From the NCBI GenBank assembly GCA_023105745.1, contig JALGQZ010000003.1, forward strand, positions 41,245,185 to 41,309,184: DNA of 64,000 bases, in the 5' to 3' direction. The notes beneath the pieces are model-generated. The model did no database searches. It was given only the letters and a program-made list of their open reading frames with translations, and was not told the origin of the DNA. Below, piece after piece: positions 21,595 through 34,067 of the stretch. Numbering within the stretch: the first letter of the stretch is position 1; each line of letters begins with the position of its first letter. The translations under genes and the position numbers were made by a program. This stretch comes from Austropuccinia psidii (taxonomy: Eukaryota > Basidiomycota > Pucciniomycetes > Pucciniales > Sphaerophragmiaceae).

Positions 21595-22740
21595 AGCTCA
21601 AATCAATATTGAAGATCTCAAATATACAGCACAGAATTTCTTCATTTTTTACAGAAAAAAAAAATATGAAATGTTGAATGAAAAAAAAAATTCTTCAAGA
21701 TTTTTTCACTACAAAAAGACAATATATTTTACAAGAAAGAAAAAAGCCACTTATCAGTTATGTATAGTATCAATCCTCAAGAGAAATTATAAAGAAGCTT
21801 ATCTTAACATTCTAGAACTGAATCAATCAGGAAGCCAAAATGGAAATTATTGAGCTGAACTACTCAATACACATACATGCTACACACATAAACACAGAAT
21901 GCATACACACATAGCACATACAAAGAATCCAACTCACAAGTAGGGATGACCAGATTTTTTAATTTAATTTTTCTCTTTTTTCAATTTTTTAATTTTTTTA
22001 ATTTTTTTAATTTTTTAATTTTTTTTTTTTTTAAAAAAAAAATTAATAAAGAAAAACTGGCCACCCCCCCTTGCTTCAAAAAGAAATTAAAAGAAGCAGA
22101 AATAAACAAAATAAAACCAAATCATGAGGAAGGTGGAAGCAATGTAGAAAATAAATATAAAGCTATATTGAATAAGATAATATTAAAATATAACTATCAT
22201 AACATTATAATATTGAAAATAAAATAATACTAACATAAAAATGATATTATAATACTATAATTTTAAATTCAATAAATGAAAAAACAGCAATAGTAAGATG
22301 TATATGACCCTGAATGATGAATAAATAAAAGTAATCTTATTAATTTAATATTATAGTATTTAGAATATAATTTTAACCTTAAAATATATATAATGATAGA
22401 TATTATCAAGGTTATTCAAAAGATAAATATACAGAGGCAACTGGCCAGGTTGACCCTACATAATTTATTTTTTAACCTCACTTGGTTCAAAGCATAAAAA
22501 AAAATTTAGAATATTTTTCTCTAAATATATAAATAAAGAATTACTTTGAAAAGAATAATTATAAAAAGCATGGGTGAGGAGCTTGAGAATATAGCTCCTT
22601 TTATATTGAAGAGAAGAGGTTTTGGGTCACCCACAAGTTACCCATCATAACACTGAAAAAAAAAAACCTTCTTGGTTCTTTGCAAGTTTTTTAGTTTAAT
22701 TTATATTTTTAATTAATCTTAAAGTTTAATTTATCTTTAT
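21595..22740. other. AT-rich DNA without a gene
   Basis: It contains a CA-rich patch (21870-21930), a T-rich tract with 'aatttttt' repeats (21955-22035) followed by an A-rich run that could pair with it as an inverted repeat, and otherwise AT-rich sequence. The ORF-like stretches are low-complexity. Confidence 0.5.
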
Positions 22741-23430
22741 TTAATTTTTTAAATTTAAAGACAAATAAATATATACAAATATAAATATAGATAAGTATAA
22801 ATTAAATAAGTATAAACAGGTTTTAATTAAATACAAATAAATAAAATTAAATAAAATTAAAATTAATGAATACAAACAAATAAATTTAAATACAAATATA
22901 AATTTATATAAATTTATATAAATAAATCTATATAAATACAAATAAATATAAATAAATAAAACAAAACACATTAAAATAAAGTTAATCAATTAATAAAATA
23001 TATATAAATAAAGATATATAAATATAAATATAAATAAATATATATAAATATAAACAAATACAAATAAATTAATATATATAAATAAATATATACAAATGTA
23101 AATAAATATAAATATATATTTATATAAATAAATATATATAAATATAAATAAATATATATAAATACAAATAAAAATATACAAATATAATTAAATAAATAAA
23201 ATCAAATAAGTATAAATAAATTTTAATTAAATATAAATAAACATAAATACATATAAATACAAATAAATGAAAACTAAACTAAATAAGTAAATTAATATAT
23301 ACATATAAATACAAATAAATATAAACTTATATAAATATAAATAAATATAAATCTATTGATATAAATATATATAAATATATATAAATACAAACAATAAGAA
23401 TAAATTTAAATAAAAATAAAAATAAAAAAC
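22741..23430. repeat. Degenerate (ATATAA/ATAAAT)n microsatellite-like tract, about 690 bp
   Basis: Almost every base is A or T, with recurring 'atataaat', 'acaaataaat' and 'atataaatataaataaa' units and occasional C. Long minus-strand open frames of Ile, Phe, Tyr and Leu here only reflect the repeat. Confidence 0.85.
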
Positions 23431-23509
23431 CTCCACCCGAATCAAATTAAAACAAAAAGTTAATAATTCAAAAAAAAAAGAAACAATTATTAAAAAAAAC
23501 TAAAAAAAA

Positions 23510-23754
23510 AGAGAAACATCGTTCAAGCGATCAAATTTAAAAAAAAAGCCTGGATCCAATTAAAAGAAAAGGAGAGTAAAGTACAGTACACTACAGTAAT
23601 ATTACTGTACTGTAAACTCTAGTACCAAAAAAAAAAAAGATAAAAAAATTATTAAAAAAAAAAAATATTATTAAAATGAAATTAATATAGAAAAAAAAAA
23701 CTAGATGCAATTAAAAAAGAAACAGAGTACAGTACAGGGCATTACTGTACTGTA

Positions 23755-23787
<33 letters not shown>

Positions 23788-24025
23788 ATCATCATCATAC
23801 AAAAAGAAAAAAAAACATTAGTATAAAAAAAAATAATTTAAAAAAAAACATTTATTAAATATTACAAAAAAAAACCTATAGTTTTTTTTAAAAAAAAAAA
23901 AAAGCAAAGATCGCTCAAGCGATCAAATTATTAAAAAAAAATTAACAGAAAAAAAAAATAGACACGATTAAAAACAAAAGTACATTACAGTGCACTAGTG
24001 CAGTATGATACTGTACTGTAATGTA
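23510..24025. repeat. Imperfect repeats with 'TCAAGCGATCAAATT' and GTACAGTAC palindromes, left of the mariner element
   Basis: Three partial units can be aligned. The TCAAGCGATCAAATT box is at about 23522 and 23911. Clusters of TACAGTAC/GTACTGTA palindromes are at about 23581-23623, 23708-23757 and 23976-24025, each followed by A-runs. The pattern continues right of the mariner element (25665-25725), so that element inserted inside one unit. Confidence 0.6.
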
Positions 24026-25664
24026 CAGTGCCCTCCAACAAACCTTTGAACACTTTTTTTTTCGTGATTTTTTTTTTGAATTTTTTTGTAATTTTTTTTT
24101 TTAATTTTTTTTTCTCACAATTGGCTCTCACGTTGCACAAGGCTAAATGGAATAGTCAACTTTTTTTTTTATACGATTACACATGTGTTTGTTTTTAATC
24201 AAGCTAATAATAAAGACATGTGTATAAGTATTAATTCAATAAAAAACCTCATAAGACAAACAAACTTGAATAATAATTAAAAAAAGATAGCTTCTACCAT
24301 CGAGTAGGAGCACCATTCTGATCCACTACCATCTGCATCCTTGCAGGCAAAGATAAGAGTAAGGCCTCAACATGATCAACAGGTAATGTCTCCCAAACAG
24401 CATTAACAGCAAACGTTAACTCATCCATCGTCTTGGGATTGAAGAGGTTCGTAACAACGTATTTCATCTTGAACCATAAGTTTTCGATGGGGTTAAGGTC
24501 AGGAGAATAAGCCGGCCAGACTAGCTTATGGATTCAATTTTCTTCTCGCCATTGTTGGCTGGCAATTGCAGTATGGATCGGAGCGCTGTCTTCCATTAAG
24601 GTGAGCTCTTTGCAATCTTCAGCAACACCTACTTTGACCAATTCATCCATGAAGGGCAATAAGCCCAGCTCATAAACATTTTCAATAAAATCCACTGCTC
24701 GACGTTGTCCAGGTGGCATCAAGATTAATTCAGACTGAATCGGTCCACAAAGCGCCCCCCAAACCATAATTGAACGACGACCAGAACGATGATTCACAGC
24801 CATTGATTCGAGGTCATATTTTTGATTGGTTGACCGCCAGATACGCCTTTGAGTGACTGGCTTACCGAGCTCAAACAAGGACTCGTCAGTCCATATGACT
24901 CGAGACCAATCAGCAACGGTCCAGTGCAAGTGAGCTCGTGCAAAGTCCAGGCGACGTTGCATGTGTCGTGGGCTGAGGTAAGGTTTTTTGAATGCAATGC
25001 ATGATCGTTTACCGAGTTCATGAATAGCCTTGCGAAGCGTGTTGATTGCTACATTGGCTGTGATCATATTTTTGATGGAGACAAGTGTCTCTCGACGGTT
25101 TTGATGAATAACTCGGGAAAGCTCCCGTCGGTCTCGATCATTCAATTTTGGAGGTCGACCTGGTATAGGTAAGCTTTTAAGATGTCCTCGTTCTTGGTAT
25201 CAACGAATTGTATCGTGAACAGTGGTTGGTGGTACCTCAAGATGTCGGGCAATTGTGCGAATTGAAGCACCAGCATCATGCATACCAACAAGTCGACCAC
25301 GAATGCCTTCACTGTGGTAGGGAGCCATTATGGTGAGTACCTAAAATGATGGAGTAAAAAAAAGACTTACTTAACAACAGGATTGACTATATTTATAGCC
25401 ATGATCCTTTAGCCAAAATAAAAATTATAAAACCACGCGTGATTGACAGTCAATCAAAATGGACGAAGGTGATTGGTTAACAAATCTGAGCACAAAGAAA
25501 AACGCGACGAGACATGAGGCTGAGGAGATGAGTAAAGAAATGAGGAGTTTCAAAAAGAAGAACCGTGCGGGTTGTCCAAATTTTCAAAAAAAAAACCCTA
25601 ACGGTGTTTGAATTTTGAAAAAAAAAAACCCTAATGGTGTTCAAAGTTTTGTTGGAGGGCACTG
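24026..25664 (-). mobile_element. Tc1/mariner DNA transposon, complete ends
   Basis: The 1639-bp element is bounded by TA on each side (24024-24025 and 25665-25666), the hallmark of Tc1/mariner insertion. Terminal inverted repeats start CAGTGCCCTCCAACAAA and match at 27 of 28 positions (24026-24053 and 25637-25664). Inside the right end a sub-terminal block with 'AACCCTAAYGGTGTT' occurs twice. The coding region is markedly richer in GC than its surroundings, which suggests recent arrival in an otherwise AT-decayed region. Confidence 0.93.
24294..25328 (-). pseudogene. Tc1-type transposase with two in-frame TGA stops
   Basis: 345 codons in one frame from ATG (MAPYHSEGIRGRLVGMHD) to TAG, a normal length for this family. 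An N-terminal helix-turn-helix region (SIRTIARHLEVPPTTVHDTI, then GRPPKLNDRDRREL) should bind the terminal repeats. The catalytic triad is visible: VIWTDESLFELG (first Asp), LMEDSAPIHTA (second Asp) and AYSPDLNPIEN (Glu). Counting the internal stop, there are 34 residues between the second Asp and the Glu, that is DD34E of the Tc1 group. TGA stops lie near residue 43 (after VHDTIR) and after QQWREEN. Both could come from a CGA-to-TGA change, which would fit methylated CpG decay. The enzyme would cut and paste the element in the nucleus if repaired. Confidence 0.93.
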
Positions 25665-25666
25665 TA

Positions 25667-25958
25667 CAGTACTGTACAGTAAAATTATTCTACTGCTGTA
25701 CAGTACTGTACAGTAAACTCTAATATAATAAAAAGATAATCAAAAAAAAAAAAAACACATGAGCGATTAAAAAAATAGATAAATAAATAAGTTATCATTA
25801 TAATCTTATAACTAAAAAAAACAAAAAAAAAAAACAAAAAAAAAAACAATCGCGATATAAGAAATAAGTCCAGTACAGTATTTCAAAACTAATAGACTGC
25901 ATTAAATAAATTAAATACAATAAGAATGAAAACAAAATTAAGTTTTTTTATTGGAATT

Positions 25959-25989
<31 letters not shown>

Positions 25990-26182
25990 AATAATTAAAA
26001 ATTAGAAAAATTACCATTATGTGCTGTATTGTGATTTACACTCAGTCTTAAAAAAAATAGAAAATTTATGAAAAGGAATAATTATTATTCTCAATCATTG
26101 TTATTTTTTTCTAATTCATTTTTTTTTATTTTTATTTTTTATTTTTTTTTTTAAAAAAAAGAAAATTCATTAGTGTCAATTG
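25667..26182. other. AT-rich DNA right of the mariner element
   Basis: The GTACAGTAC palindromes continue to about 25725, then A-rich runs with short unit repeats ('aaaataaaaaa') and a T-rich tract near 26105-26150. No gene is seen. Confidence 0.5.
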
Positions 26183-29050
26183 GGTCCACTATGACCTAAA
26201 ACTGGATTAATTGGTAAAATTATAACATAAGCTTTTTTTCTTTTGGGTCCACTATGACCTTAAACTGGATTCATTTCTAACTTTGGATTATCATGAATTA
26301 TTCTTTTTTATTTAGTAACTATGTCAATAAATATTTTGATATATTAACATTTAGTTGAATATATTATTTCTTAATTAATGAAATATAGATCATTATTTAT
26401 CTTCCATATGGGTCTTGTTTAAAAAGGTCCCCCATGACCTAAAACTGGAAAATTATTCCTCTACTTATTATCTATTTTAATTGATACTTAATTTCTAAGT
26501 AAAATAATATGATACTATATAGAAATATTCATTACCACATAAGCTATAATATTGATTATAGTAGGACCTTAAAAAAAAGAAGAAAGTCCTCCATGACTTT
26601 AAAACTGGAAAATTATTGAAATAATTAAATTTATATTTTATTTTTTCTAATTCATTTTTTATTTTTATCTTTTATTTTTTTTTTAAAAAAAAAAAATTCA
26701 TTAGTGTCAATTGGGTCCTCTATGACCTTAAACTGAACTTATTTCTTATATTAGATTATCATTAATCAATCTAGTATCTTTTTCAATATTTATTTAATAA
26801 CCATGGTCCTCTATGACCTTAAACTGGATTATTACTTCTCTACTTATTAATTGATTTCACTTATAAATTCCTATTGATTTTTTCTCAAGAATATTATGAG
26901 AATTACTATTTGAAATATCATATAGTCCTCCATGACTTTAAGCTGGAATTTTTTTTAGTTTATAATAGCATACATTAGCCATACAGAATATATAATAGAA
27001 AAAAAAAATTAATTAAAGAGTATTGAAATACTCATTTTCAATATCTATTTTAATTTAAAAATATTTTGATGATTGATTTAATATTGGATTATTCATTTTA
27101 AAATCCAATTTAAAAAGAATAAAGTCCACCAAGACTATAAACTGGAATTTCTTTTTATTATTATTTTTTTACTCAAGAAATATTTTAAGTCCACCAATAC
27201 TATAAACTGGAATTTCTTTTTATTTTACTTTTTACTTAATAAATATTAAAAGTCCACAAAGACTATAAACTGAAACTTTCAATTTATCATTTTTAAAAAA
27301 ATGAAGATTCAACTATATGGGTCCACCATGACCTAAAACTGGATTATTTAGTAGACTTATAAGATATTTTCTATTGGTCCTCTATGATCTAAAACTGGAA
27401 ATTTTCTTTTGTTATTAATTTATCATTATCAAAATAAATTTATGACTATATCATTCTAAATAGAATTATTCTATATCAGAACCAATCAAATGATCTTATT
27501 ATTGCTATATTTCATATCAAATAGCTTTTAGATTCAAAGAGGAACCTTCAAGTCAATGAGGGTCCTCTATGACCATAAATTGGAATTTCTTTTATTATTA
27601 TTTTTCAATCAATAAATATTCAAAGTCCACAAATACTATAAAATGGAACTTTTTCACTTATCATTTTTAAATAAATGAATGTTCAATTATATGGGTCCAC
27701 CATGACCTTAAACTGGAAATATTAAAATCTTAATACTATAAAATATTATATATGAAAAAGTCAAATATATATATATAAATAGATATAAATATATATATAC
27801 TCAAAAAAGAAAAAAAAAAAAGAATTATCAATCACTTAAAGATTATAAATATGATGTTTATTATTAATATTATTATTAGGAAAATCTCATTCAGAAAAGA
27901 GAGGCTTTAATGGTCTTCCTGCTCTAGGTGGCACTTGGACAACTGGTCTATATGTACAAAAAAAATACATATACACTGAGAAGCCAAGGTCAGACCTGGT
28001 CTGATGAGGGGAAATATCTCTGAGTTGATTAGAGTTATAGCCTTGTAGACTGCCACTATATAGTGTCAGGCCACCACAAAAATTAAAACCCTCTTCTTAG
28101 TATGAATAAGACTCAAAATAATAATAATAATTAAGCTCAAAATTCAAAATTTGGCAATAAGATATTACAAGAATCAAAGACAAAATACAAATAAATTAGG
28201 AAAACCAACTACAGAAATTTAAATGGAGAGGGGGTCTTATCCCAAACCTGAAGATTAATATTACAGATAGAAAGAAGAAAGAAAAAAAAAGATATCTTAA
28301 TAGTATCTTGAAAGCTCAATCATGATATGATTAATTTTCATAATAATGAATGGAAGATGATAAATATAGATTGGCTTTCCTTTTTAAACTCATGATATAA
28401 ACATCCTGAAGGCATATTCAACTCTAAGATTATGAGAATTTCTTTCAATATAGAAAATTGGCAATTTAATGAATCCATGAAGGGAGTAGTGGAATGTTAA
28501 GTCCTTGTATGACTTAAAACTACAGGGGTGGCACACCTGAGGGCCTATAATCTATTTCTTTATTTTGGTCCATGAAAGGAGTAGTGGTATTAAAGAAATA
28601 ATGTGAAGAAAGAAAAGGTCAGATTTGAAATGGTTCAAATAAAATCCTCAAATATATGTGATAAATTGGCCAAAGAATAAAATATTGAAGAAAGAAGGAC
28701 AAAGATGAAGAATTGAAATATGAAAGGAGATTGGTAATGACTGAAAAGAAGAAATAAATATCTATCAACCCAAAAATTTTATGGATTATTAAGCCTCAAG
28801 GTAGCTCAAGTTGATATTAGAATAAGGAATATTTCAGCTTAAAGAAAAGAAAAAGAAAAAAAAAAACTGCCCTTGGATAAAGTCAAATTGAAGACCAGGA
28901 GGTCCTCAGCATGACATGAAACTGCTCCCTTGTGAAGAAATGGACAAGGGGTCTTCTTGTCCTTGTATGACATAAAAAGGCAGGATTTTGTATACCTAAT
29001 ATACAGGGTCTGCACACCTGAGTTGTAGGGTCCTGTATGACCTTAAACTG
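26183..29050 (+). repeat. Dispersed array of a GGTCC…ATGACC…AAACTGGA motif, about 19 copies
   Basis: A block of about 24 bases, consensus GGTCCNCTATGACCTTAAAC followed by TGGA, recurs at about 26183, 26246, 26426, 26585, 26714, 26805, 26924, 27123, 27188, 27251, 27320, 27376, 27561, 27624 and 27694. Weaker forms are at 28501, 28901, 28959 and 29029. The spacing is irregular (55-200 bp, then wider) and the DNA between copies is unrelated AT-rich sequence. The motif contains the dyad GGTC-N6-GACC. All copies point the same way, towards the pol ORF at 29258. Around 27900-28080 is a more GC-rich patch without a gene. Function is unknown. Confidence 0.8.
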
Positions 29051-29257
29051 CAACCTCACATGTATGGACAGAAAAAGATAAAAGAAATGAAGATTTATTT
29101 AATTTAATAAATTATTAAAATAAGGAGAATAATTAAAGAAAATAGAAGAATTGATACTATATTGATTACAACTTAACCAGTTTTAAAAAGAAAAAAATAT
29201 ATAAAAAAAATAGAAATATCAAAGAGAAAAACAGAATCATTTCAGTGACGTTACAAA

Positions 29258-32200
29258 ATGGATTACCAAAATAGTGCAGCAAAATACAAATCAGTACTCA
29301 AGAAGGTCAAACCAGTTAATGAGCCTATGCCACAAGACATAAATCCTCCTTTGGGAAGGCCAACATTATCAAGAGACCCTTATAATACACCACTATCACC
29401 AAAACCACCTAGATTTATGGTCACATCAAAAATAACACAAGAAAGATTTGAATTGATAAATTTTGGACCACCTGGATGGCTTTCAGAAGAAGAAAGGAGT
29501 CTTCTTATGAGTGTCATAGTTTTAAGAGAAAAAGCAATTGCATTCAGTGCAGAGGAAAGGGGTTTACTAAAACATTCATATGGAAAACCCTACAAAATAC
29601 CAGTAATACCACATACACCTTGGCAGAAGAAGCCAATACCAATACCAAAGCCTATAATACCCCAGTTTATTGAATTGGTAAGGGAAAGAATTAGAACAGG
29701 CTTGTATGAGCAGTCTACCTCCAGCTATACAAGTCCAGTATTTTGTGTTGCAAAGTCAAATGGAAAACTTAGAATTGTCCATGATTTACAGGATCTTAAT
29801 AAGGTAACAATTAAAGATGCAGGATTACCACCACATATTGAAGAATTTGTAGATGCCTTTTCAGGAAGAGCTTGTTATGGACTTGGTGACATAATGGGAG
29901 GGTATGATGAAAGAGAATTAGACATTTCTACAAGACCCTTAACTACATTTGAAACACCACTTGGAAGGCTACAAATCACAAGATTACCACAAGGAGCAAC
30001 CAATTCTGTTGCAGTTTATCAAGCCCAAATGACTTGGATACTTCAAGAAGAAATACCAGAGAATGTAGGAATTTTTATTGATGATGGAGGGATAAAAGGT
30101 CCAAGATCAACATATAATAATGAGGCTTTACAAGAAAATAATTTGATAAGAAGATTCATTTGGGAATATGCAGTTACATTAGAGAGAATATTATTCAGAA
30201 TTGAAGAGGCAGGACTTACCATATCAGGTATCAAATTTGCATGTTGTGTGCCAGAATTGGACATAGTAGGGCATGTAGTTTCTTTGAATGGAAGAAAAAT
30301 TTCAAAGCAGAAGATTAATAAAATACAAAGTTGGCCAAAGCCCCTCAATAAGAAGGAAGTAAGAGGCTTTTTGGGACTTTGTGCATATGTTAGAATGTTC
30401 ATTCAAAATTTCTCTCAGATTGCATCACCACTAAGAAGATTAACAAGAGATGATGAAGAATGGGAATGGAATACTAAATGTGATGAAGCATTTGAAAAGT
30501 TAAGAAAAATTGTAGGGGAGGAAATAACATTAAAAAATTTGGATTACGAAAAGGGAGCAGGGAAGATTAAATTAGCAGTAGACTCAAGCTATATAGCTGC
30601 AGGAGCAGTACTTACTCAAGAAGACAAAGAAGGAAAGTACAGAGCAGTTCTTTATGAATCAATAACATTTTCAATATTGGAATCAAAATACTCACAGCCA
30701 AAGCTGGAGCTATGTGGAGTGGCCAAAATGCTCACGAAACTCCAAACAGTACTTTGGGGACAACATTTTGAGCTAAAAGTAGATGCAAAAGCCTTAATTG
30801 AAATGATAAACTCACCCTGTTTGCCAAATGCCCCAATGACCAGATGGGTTGCATTTATTCAATTGTTTTCTTTTGACTTAGTTCATAAGCCATGGAAGAC
30901 CTTCACAATGCCAGATGGGCTGTCAAGAAGACCTCAGTCAGAAGATGAAGAAAAAGAAAAATCTGATTTTAATGAAGAAGAAGAATGGATAAAACCACAC
31001 CCAGGGTTTGGAGTAAAACATAACAATATAATAAAATTGGCAGGAATAAAGCTACCATCAAAGCAAGAAGGATTTTGGAAAATAATGGTAGCATACTTAA
31101 ATACATTGAAAAGGCCCTTTGGTAGTGAAGAGGATGACTTCAAAAGAATTAAAAGGAAGTCATCAAATTTCTTTCTGGAGGAAGGCCAACTCAAAAGAAG
31201 AAATATACCAAATCCACAAGTAGTTGTGTCAAGTCAGAGTTCTCAAAGAATATTAAAATCATTACATGAAGAAATGGGACACAGAGGAGAAAATGAAACA
31301 TACAGAAGAGTTAAAGAAAGATTTTGGTGGGAAGGAATGAAGAAAATAGTCAAAAAATGGGTCAAATCTTGTAAAGCTTGTCAAAAGAGAAGTCAATATC
31401 ACCAAAAAGAGGAAGGAAGAATCTCATTCACCTCAACATTATTTGAAAGAGTCAGTATAGATGCAGTACATGTAAAAGCAGGAAGATGGAAGTATTTAGT
31501 AGTGGCCAGGGATGATTTCTCAGGATGGCCAGAGACAATCGGTTTAGTAAAGCTTACAGCAAAGTCAGTATCAGAATGGTTCACTTCTGAATGGATTTGC
31601 AGGTATGGAGCCCCAAAAGAGGTTACAGTAGATGGAGGGCCTGAGTTTGGAAAGGAATTACAAGATGCAGTAAAGAAAGCAGGTTCAAAGATAAGGGTAA
31701 CAACACCCTACTACCCTGAGTCACAAGGAATGGTAGAAAGGGGGCATAAACAATTGAAGGATGCATTGGTGAAGATGTGTGGTGAAAATGGTTCAAAATG
31801 GAAAGAATAATTACCTTTGGTTACATTGGCTGACAGAATATCAACCAAAAGAACAACAGGTTACTCCCCATTTGAGCTTCAATTTGGTCAAAAGGCAGTA
31901 CTACCAATAGACATTGAAGCAAAAACATACTTATCAATTGAATGGCACAAAGTACAATCAACAGAAGATTTATTGGAAGCAAGAGCTGAACAGCTATCTG
32001 GAAAAGAAGAAATAAGAAAAAGGGAAAAAGAGAAATTGAAAAAGGCCAGGGAGGATTCAGTAAAATATTGGGACAGGAAATTAGCACATCAAATAAGAAA
32101 GCCAATTCATCCAGGTGAAATTGTTCTTGTATACAATAAAGAATTAGGGCCACAATGGGGATTATTGTTCAAGAATAGATGTGATGGACCCTATAGAGTT

Positions 32201-32398
32201 GTGAGACAAATAAACAATGGTCCACATGAGCTGGAAGAATTAGATGGTACAAAGCTAGCAAGAAGGTTTGAAGCAAGTCAAATAAAAAAGTTCTATCCAA
32301 GAGGAAAAGAGTTGGACTCAGAGGAAGAAGAGGAAGAAGGAGAAGAGGAAGTTGAAGATGAATCTCAATTTGAATATGAAGAGGACTTTGATGAATAA
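29258..32398 (+). pseudogene. Gypsy pol polyprotein of a second clade, one in-frame stop
   Basis: ATG at 29258 (MDYQNSAAKYKS). A single frame runs to TAA at 32398, with one internal TAA at 31808-31810 inside the integrase C-terminal region. RT motifs include GKLRIVHDLQDLNKVTIKD, TRLPQGATNSVAVYQ and the catalytic FIDDGGIKGP (about 30073). The RT connection is LDIVGHVVSLNGRKIS and FLGLCAYVRMFIQNF. RNase H is LAVDSSYIAAGAVL and KVDAKALIEMI. The integrase zinc domain is HEEMGHRGENETYRR … CKACQKR. The integrase core is SIDAVHV, VTVDGGPEFG and GMVERGHKQL. After the stop, the C-terminal domain (YSPFELQFGQKAVLPID) ends in a very acidic tail (EEEEEEGEEEVEDE). There is no zinc knuckle, protease or chromodomain in this ORF. 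It resembles a basidiomycete gypsy group with FIDD RTs. Gag must be elsewhere; the ORFs at 18983 and 20636 are candidates. Confidence 0.88.
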
Positions 32399-32496
32399 AA
32401 ATCCTTTTATTCAAAAAAAAGGGGGGAAGTGTTTGATTGTTTTTGTTAAAAAAAAAATAAGTGGATTATCACCTTGAATGCTGGGGACAGCATTAA

Positions 32497-32509
32497 ATGG
32501 AGAGGGGGA
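32497..32509 (+). other. Polypurine tract before the 3' LTR
   Basis: TGGAGAGGGGGA lies just before TGTGGTATTCC, the inferred LTR start. A near-identical TTAAATGGAGAGGGGG occurs at about 28220, upstream of pol. Another purine run at 32411-32428 (AAAAAAAAGGGGGGAAG before TGTTTGATTG) is the alternative boundary. Confidence 0.5.
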
Positions 32510-33066
32510 TGTGGTATTCCATACCAGTTCTTCCAAGATTCAAATCCACAATTTCAAAGCTAAAACTTTGATCAATAATAATAATATATATATATAAAGA
32601 AAATAAAAATAAAAAGTGAAAGATAAAAGTAAAAAAAAAAAAAGAAAAAGAAAAAGGAACATAATTATATTAAAATAACAAAAATAAGTACTCCACTGGA
32701 ATCTACATCAAATTTTACCTGTAGTCACATATTGCCTCAACCCCATAATGTCAATAATTTTCTAGATATCATGGATTAAAGAAGAGAAATGATAATATAC
32801 ACTCTATACTAGGTAGAAGCATATGCTTAAAGATAATGCAGCTTGTCTAAATATTCAATATGAATAGACATGTGTAATATTACATAAGTGATACCATTAC
32901 TCTTACAACATCATGTGTTACATGTCTTGACATAAAAAAAACACTTACATATAAGTTAACATAGTGTTACATTACTCAATCCCCACTTAAACTCCCATAA
33001 CCAAACATTACAGGTATTATTTAAAAATTAAATTTTACATAGAGAAATACTCAACTGAATACAGAT

Positions 33067-34014
33067 CAAGGCTGTGAAGAAGAAAAATGAAGTTAGTAGA
33101 AATAAGAATACAGTTTTAAAAAAATGGTGCAATCAACCAAACATATGGTGCAATATCTGTATCAAATGACACCATTCCAAATTTAACCACCAGCAAAAAT
33201 GTCTCAAGGCTGTGAAGAAGAAAGATAAGGTTAGTAGAGATAAGAATACAGTTTTAAACAAATGGTGCAATCAACCAAACATATGGTGCAATATCTGTAT
33301 CAAATGACACCATTACAAATTTAACCACCAGCAAAAATGTCTCAAGGCTGTGAAGAGGAAAAATAAGGTTAGTAGAGATAAGAATACAGTTTTAAAAAAA
33401 TGGTGCAATCAACCAAACATATGGTGCAATATCTGTATCAAATGACACCATTCCAAATGTAACCACCAGCAAAAATGTCTCAAGGCTGTGAAGAGGAAAA
33501 ATAAGGTTAGTAGAGATAAGAATACAGTTTTTTAAAATGGTGCAATGAACCAAACATATGGTGCAATATCTGTATCAAATGACACCATTCCAAATTTAAC
33601 CACCAGCAAAAATGTCTCAAGGCTGTGAAGAAGAAAAATAAGGTTAGTAGAGATAAGAATACAGTTATTTAAAATGGTGCAATCAATCAAACATATGGTG
33701 CAATATCTGTATCAAATGACACCATTCCAAATTTAACCACTAGCAAAAATGTCTCAAGGCTGTGCATAATAAGAATAAAGTTTAGTTAAAATATAAGTAT
33801 AATTCAAAAAGTATGGTGCAATCAACCAAACATATGGTGCAATATCCTGAACAAATGACACCATTCCAAATTCAACCACTAGCAAAAATGTCTCAAGGCT
33901 GTGCACTGACAATAATAAGGTTCAGAAAGGTGCAATCAACCAAACATATGGTGCATTATCTTGATCAAATGACACCATTTTTAATTTACCCACCAGCAAA
34001 AATGTCTCAAGGTG
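33067..34014 (+). repeat. Tandem array of a 137-138 bp unit, seven copies
   Basis: Units start with CAAGGCTGTG at 33067, 33205, 33343, 33481, 33618, 33755 and 33894, and the last is shortened to about 114 bp. Each contains ATGGTGCAATCAACCAAACA, a second ATGGTGCAAT, and a facing GACACCATT, so every unit has two direct and one inverted copy of the ATGGTG element. The open frame at 33813-34076 is repeat noise. Confidence 0.93.
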
Positions 34015-34067
34015 GAATTTTTTCTAAGTCCCTTGTTTTTGGATGGCTCTATGGAGGGCCCAAAAGG

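Noticed and set aside
22741..23181. Minus-strand open frames of 82 and 63 codons rich in Ile, Tyr and Phe
   Set aside because: They are direct translations of the ATATAAAT-type repeat, not proteins.
26183..27720. Possible tRNA or 5S-like repeats in the GGTCC…AAACTGGA blocks
   Set aside because: Only about 24 bases are conserved and no cloverleaf or internal promoter is present.
32429..32509. Alternative LTR start at TGTTTGATTG (32429) after AAAAAAAAGGGGGGAAG
   Set aside because: Less likely than 32510, because TGTGG there pairs with CCACA at 34826 and follows a better purine tract. It is not excluded.
33067..34014. CRISPR-like regular repeats
   Set aside because: Units of 138 bp are nearly identical along their whole length with no variable spacers, and the DNA is eukaryotic. 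It is a minisatellite array.
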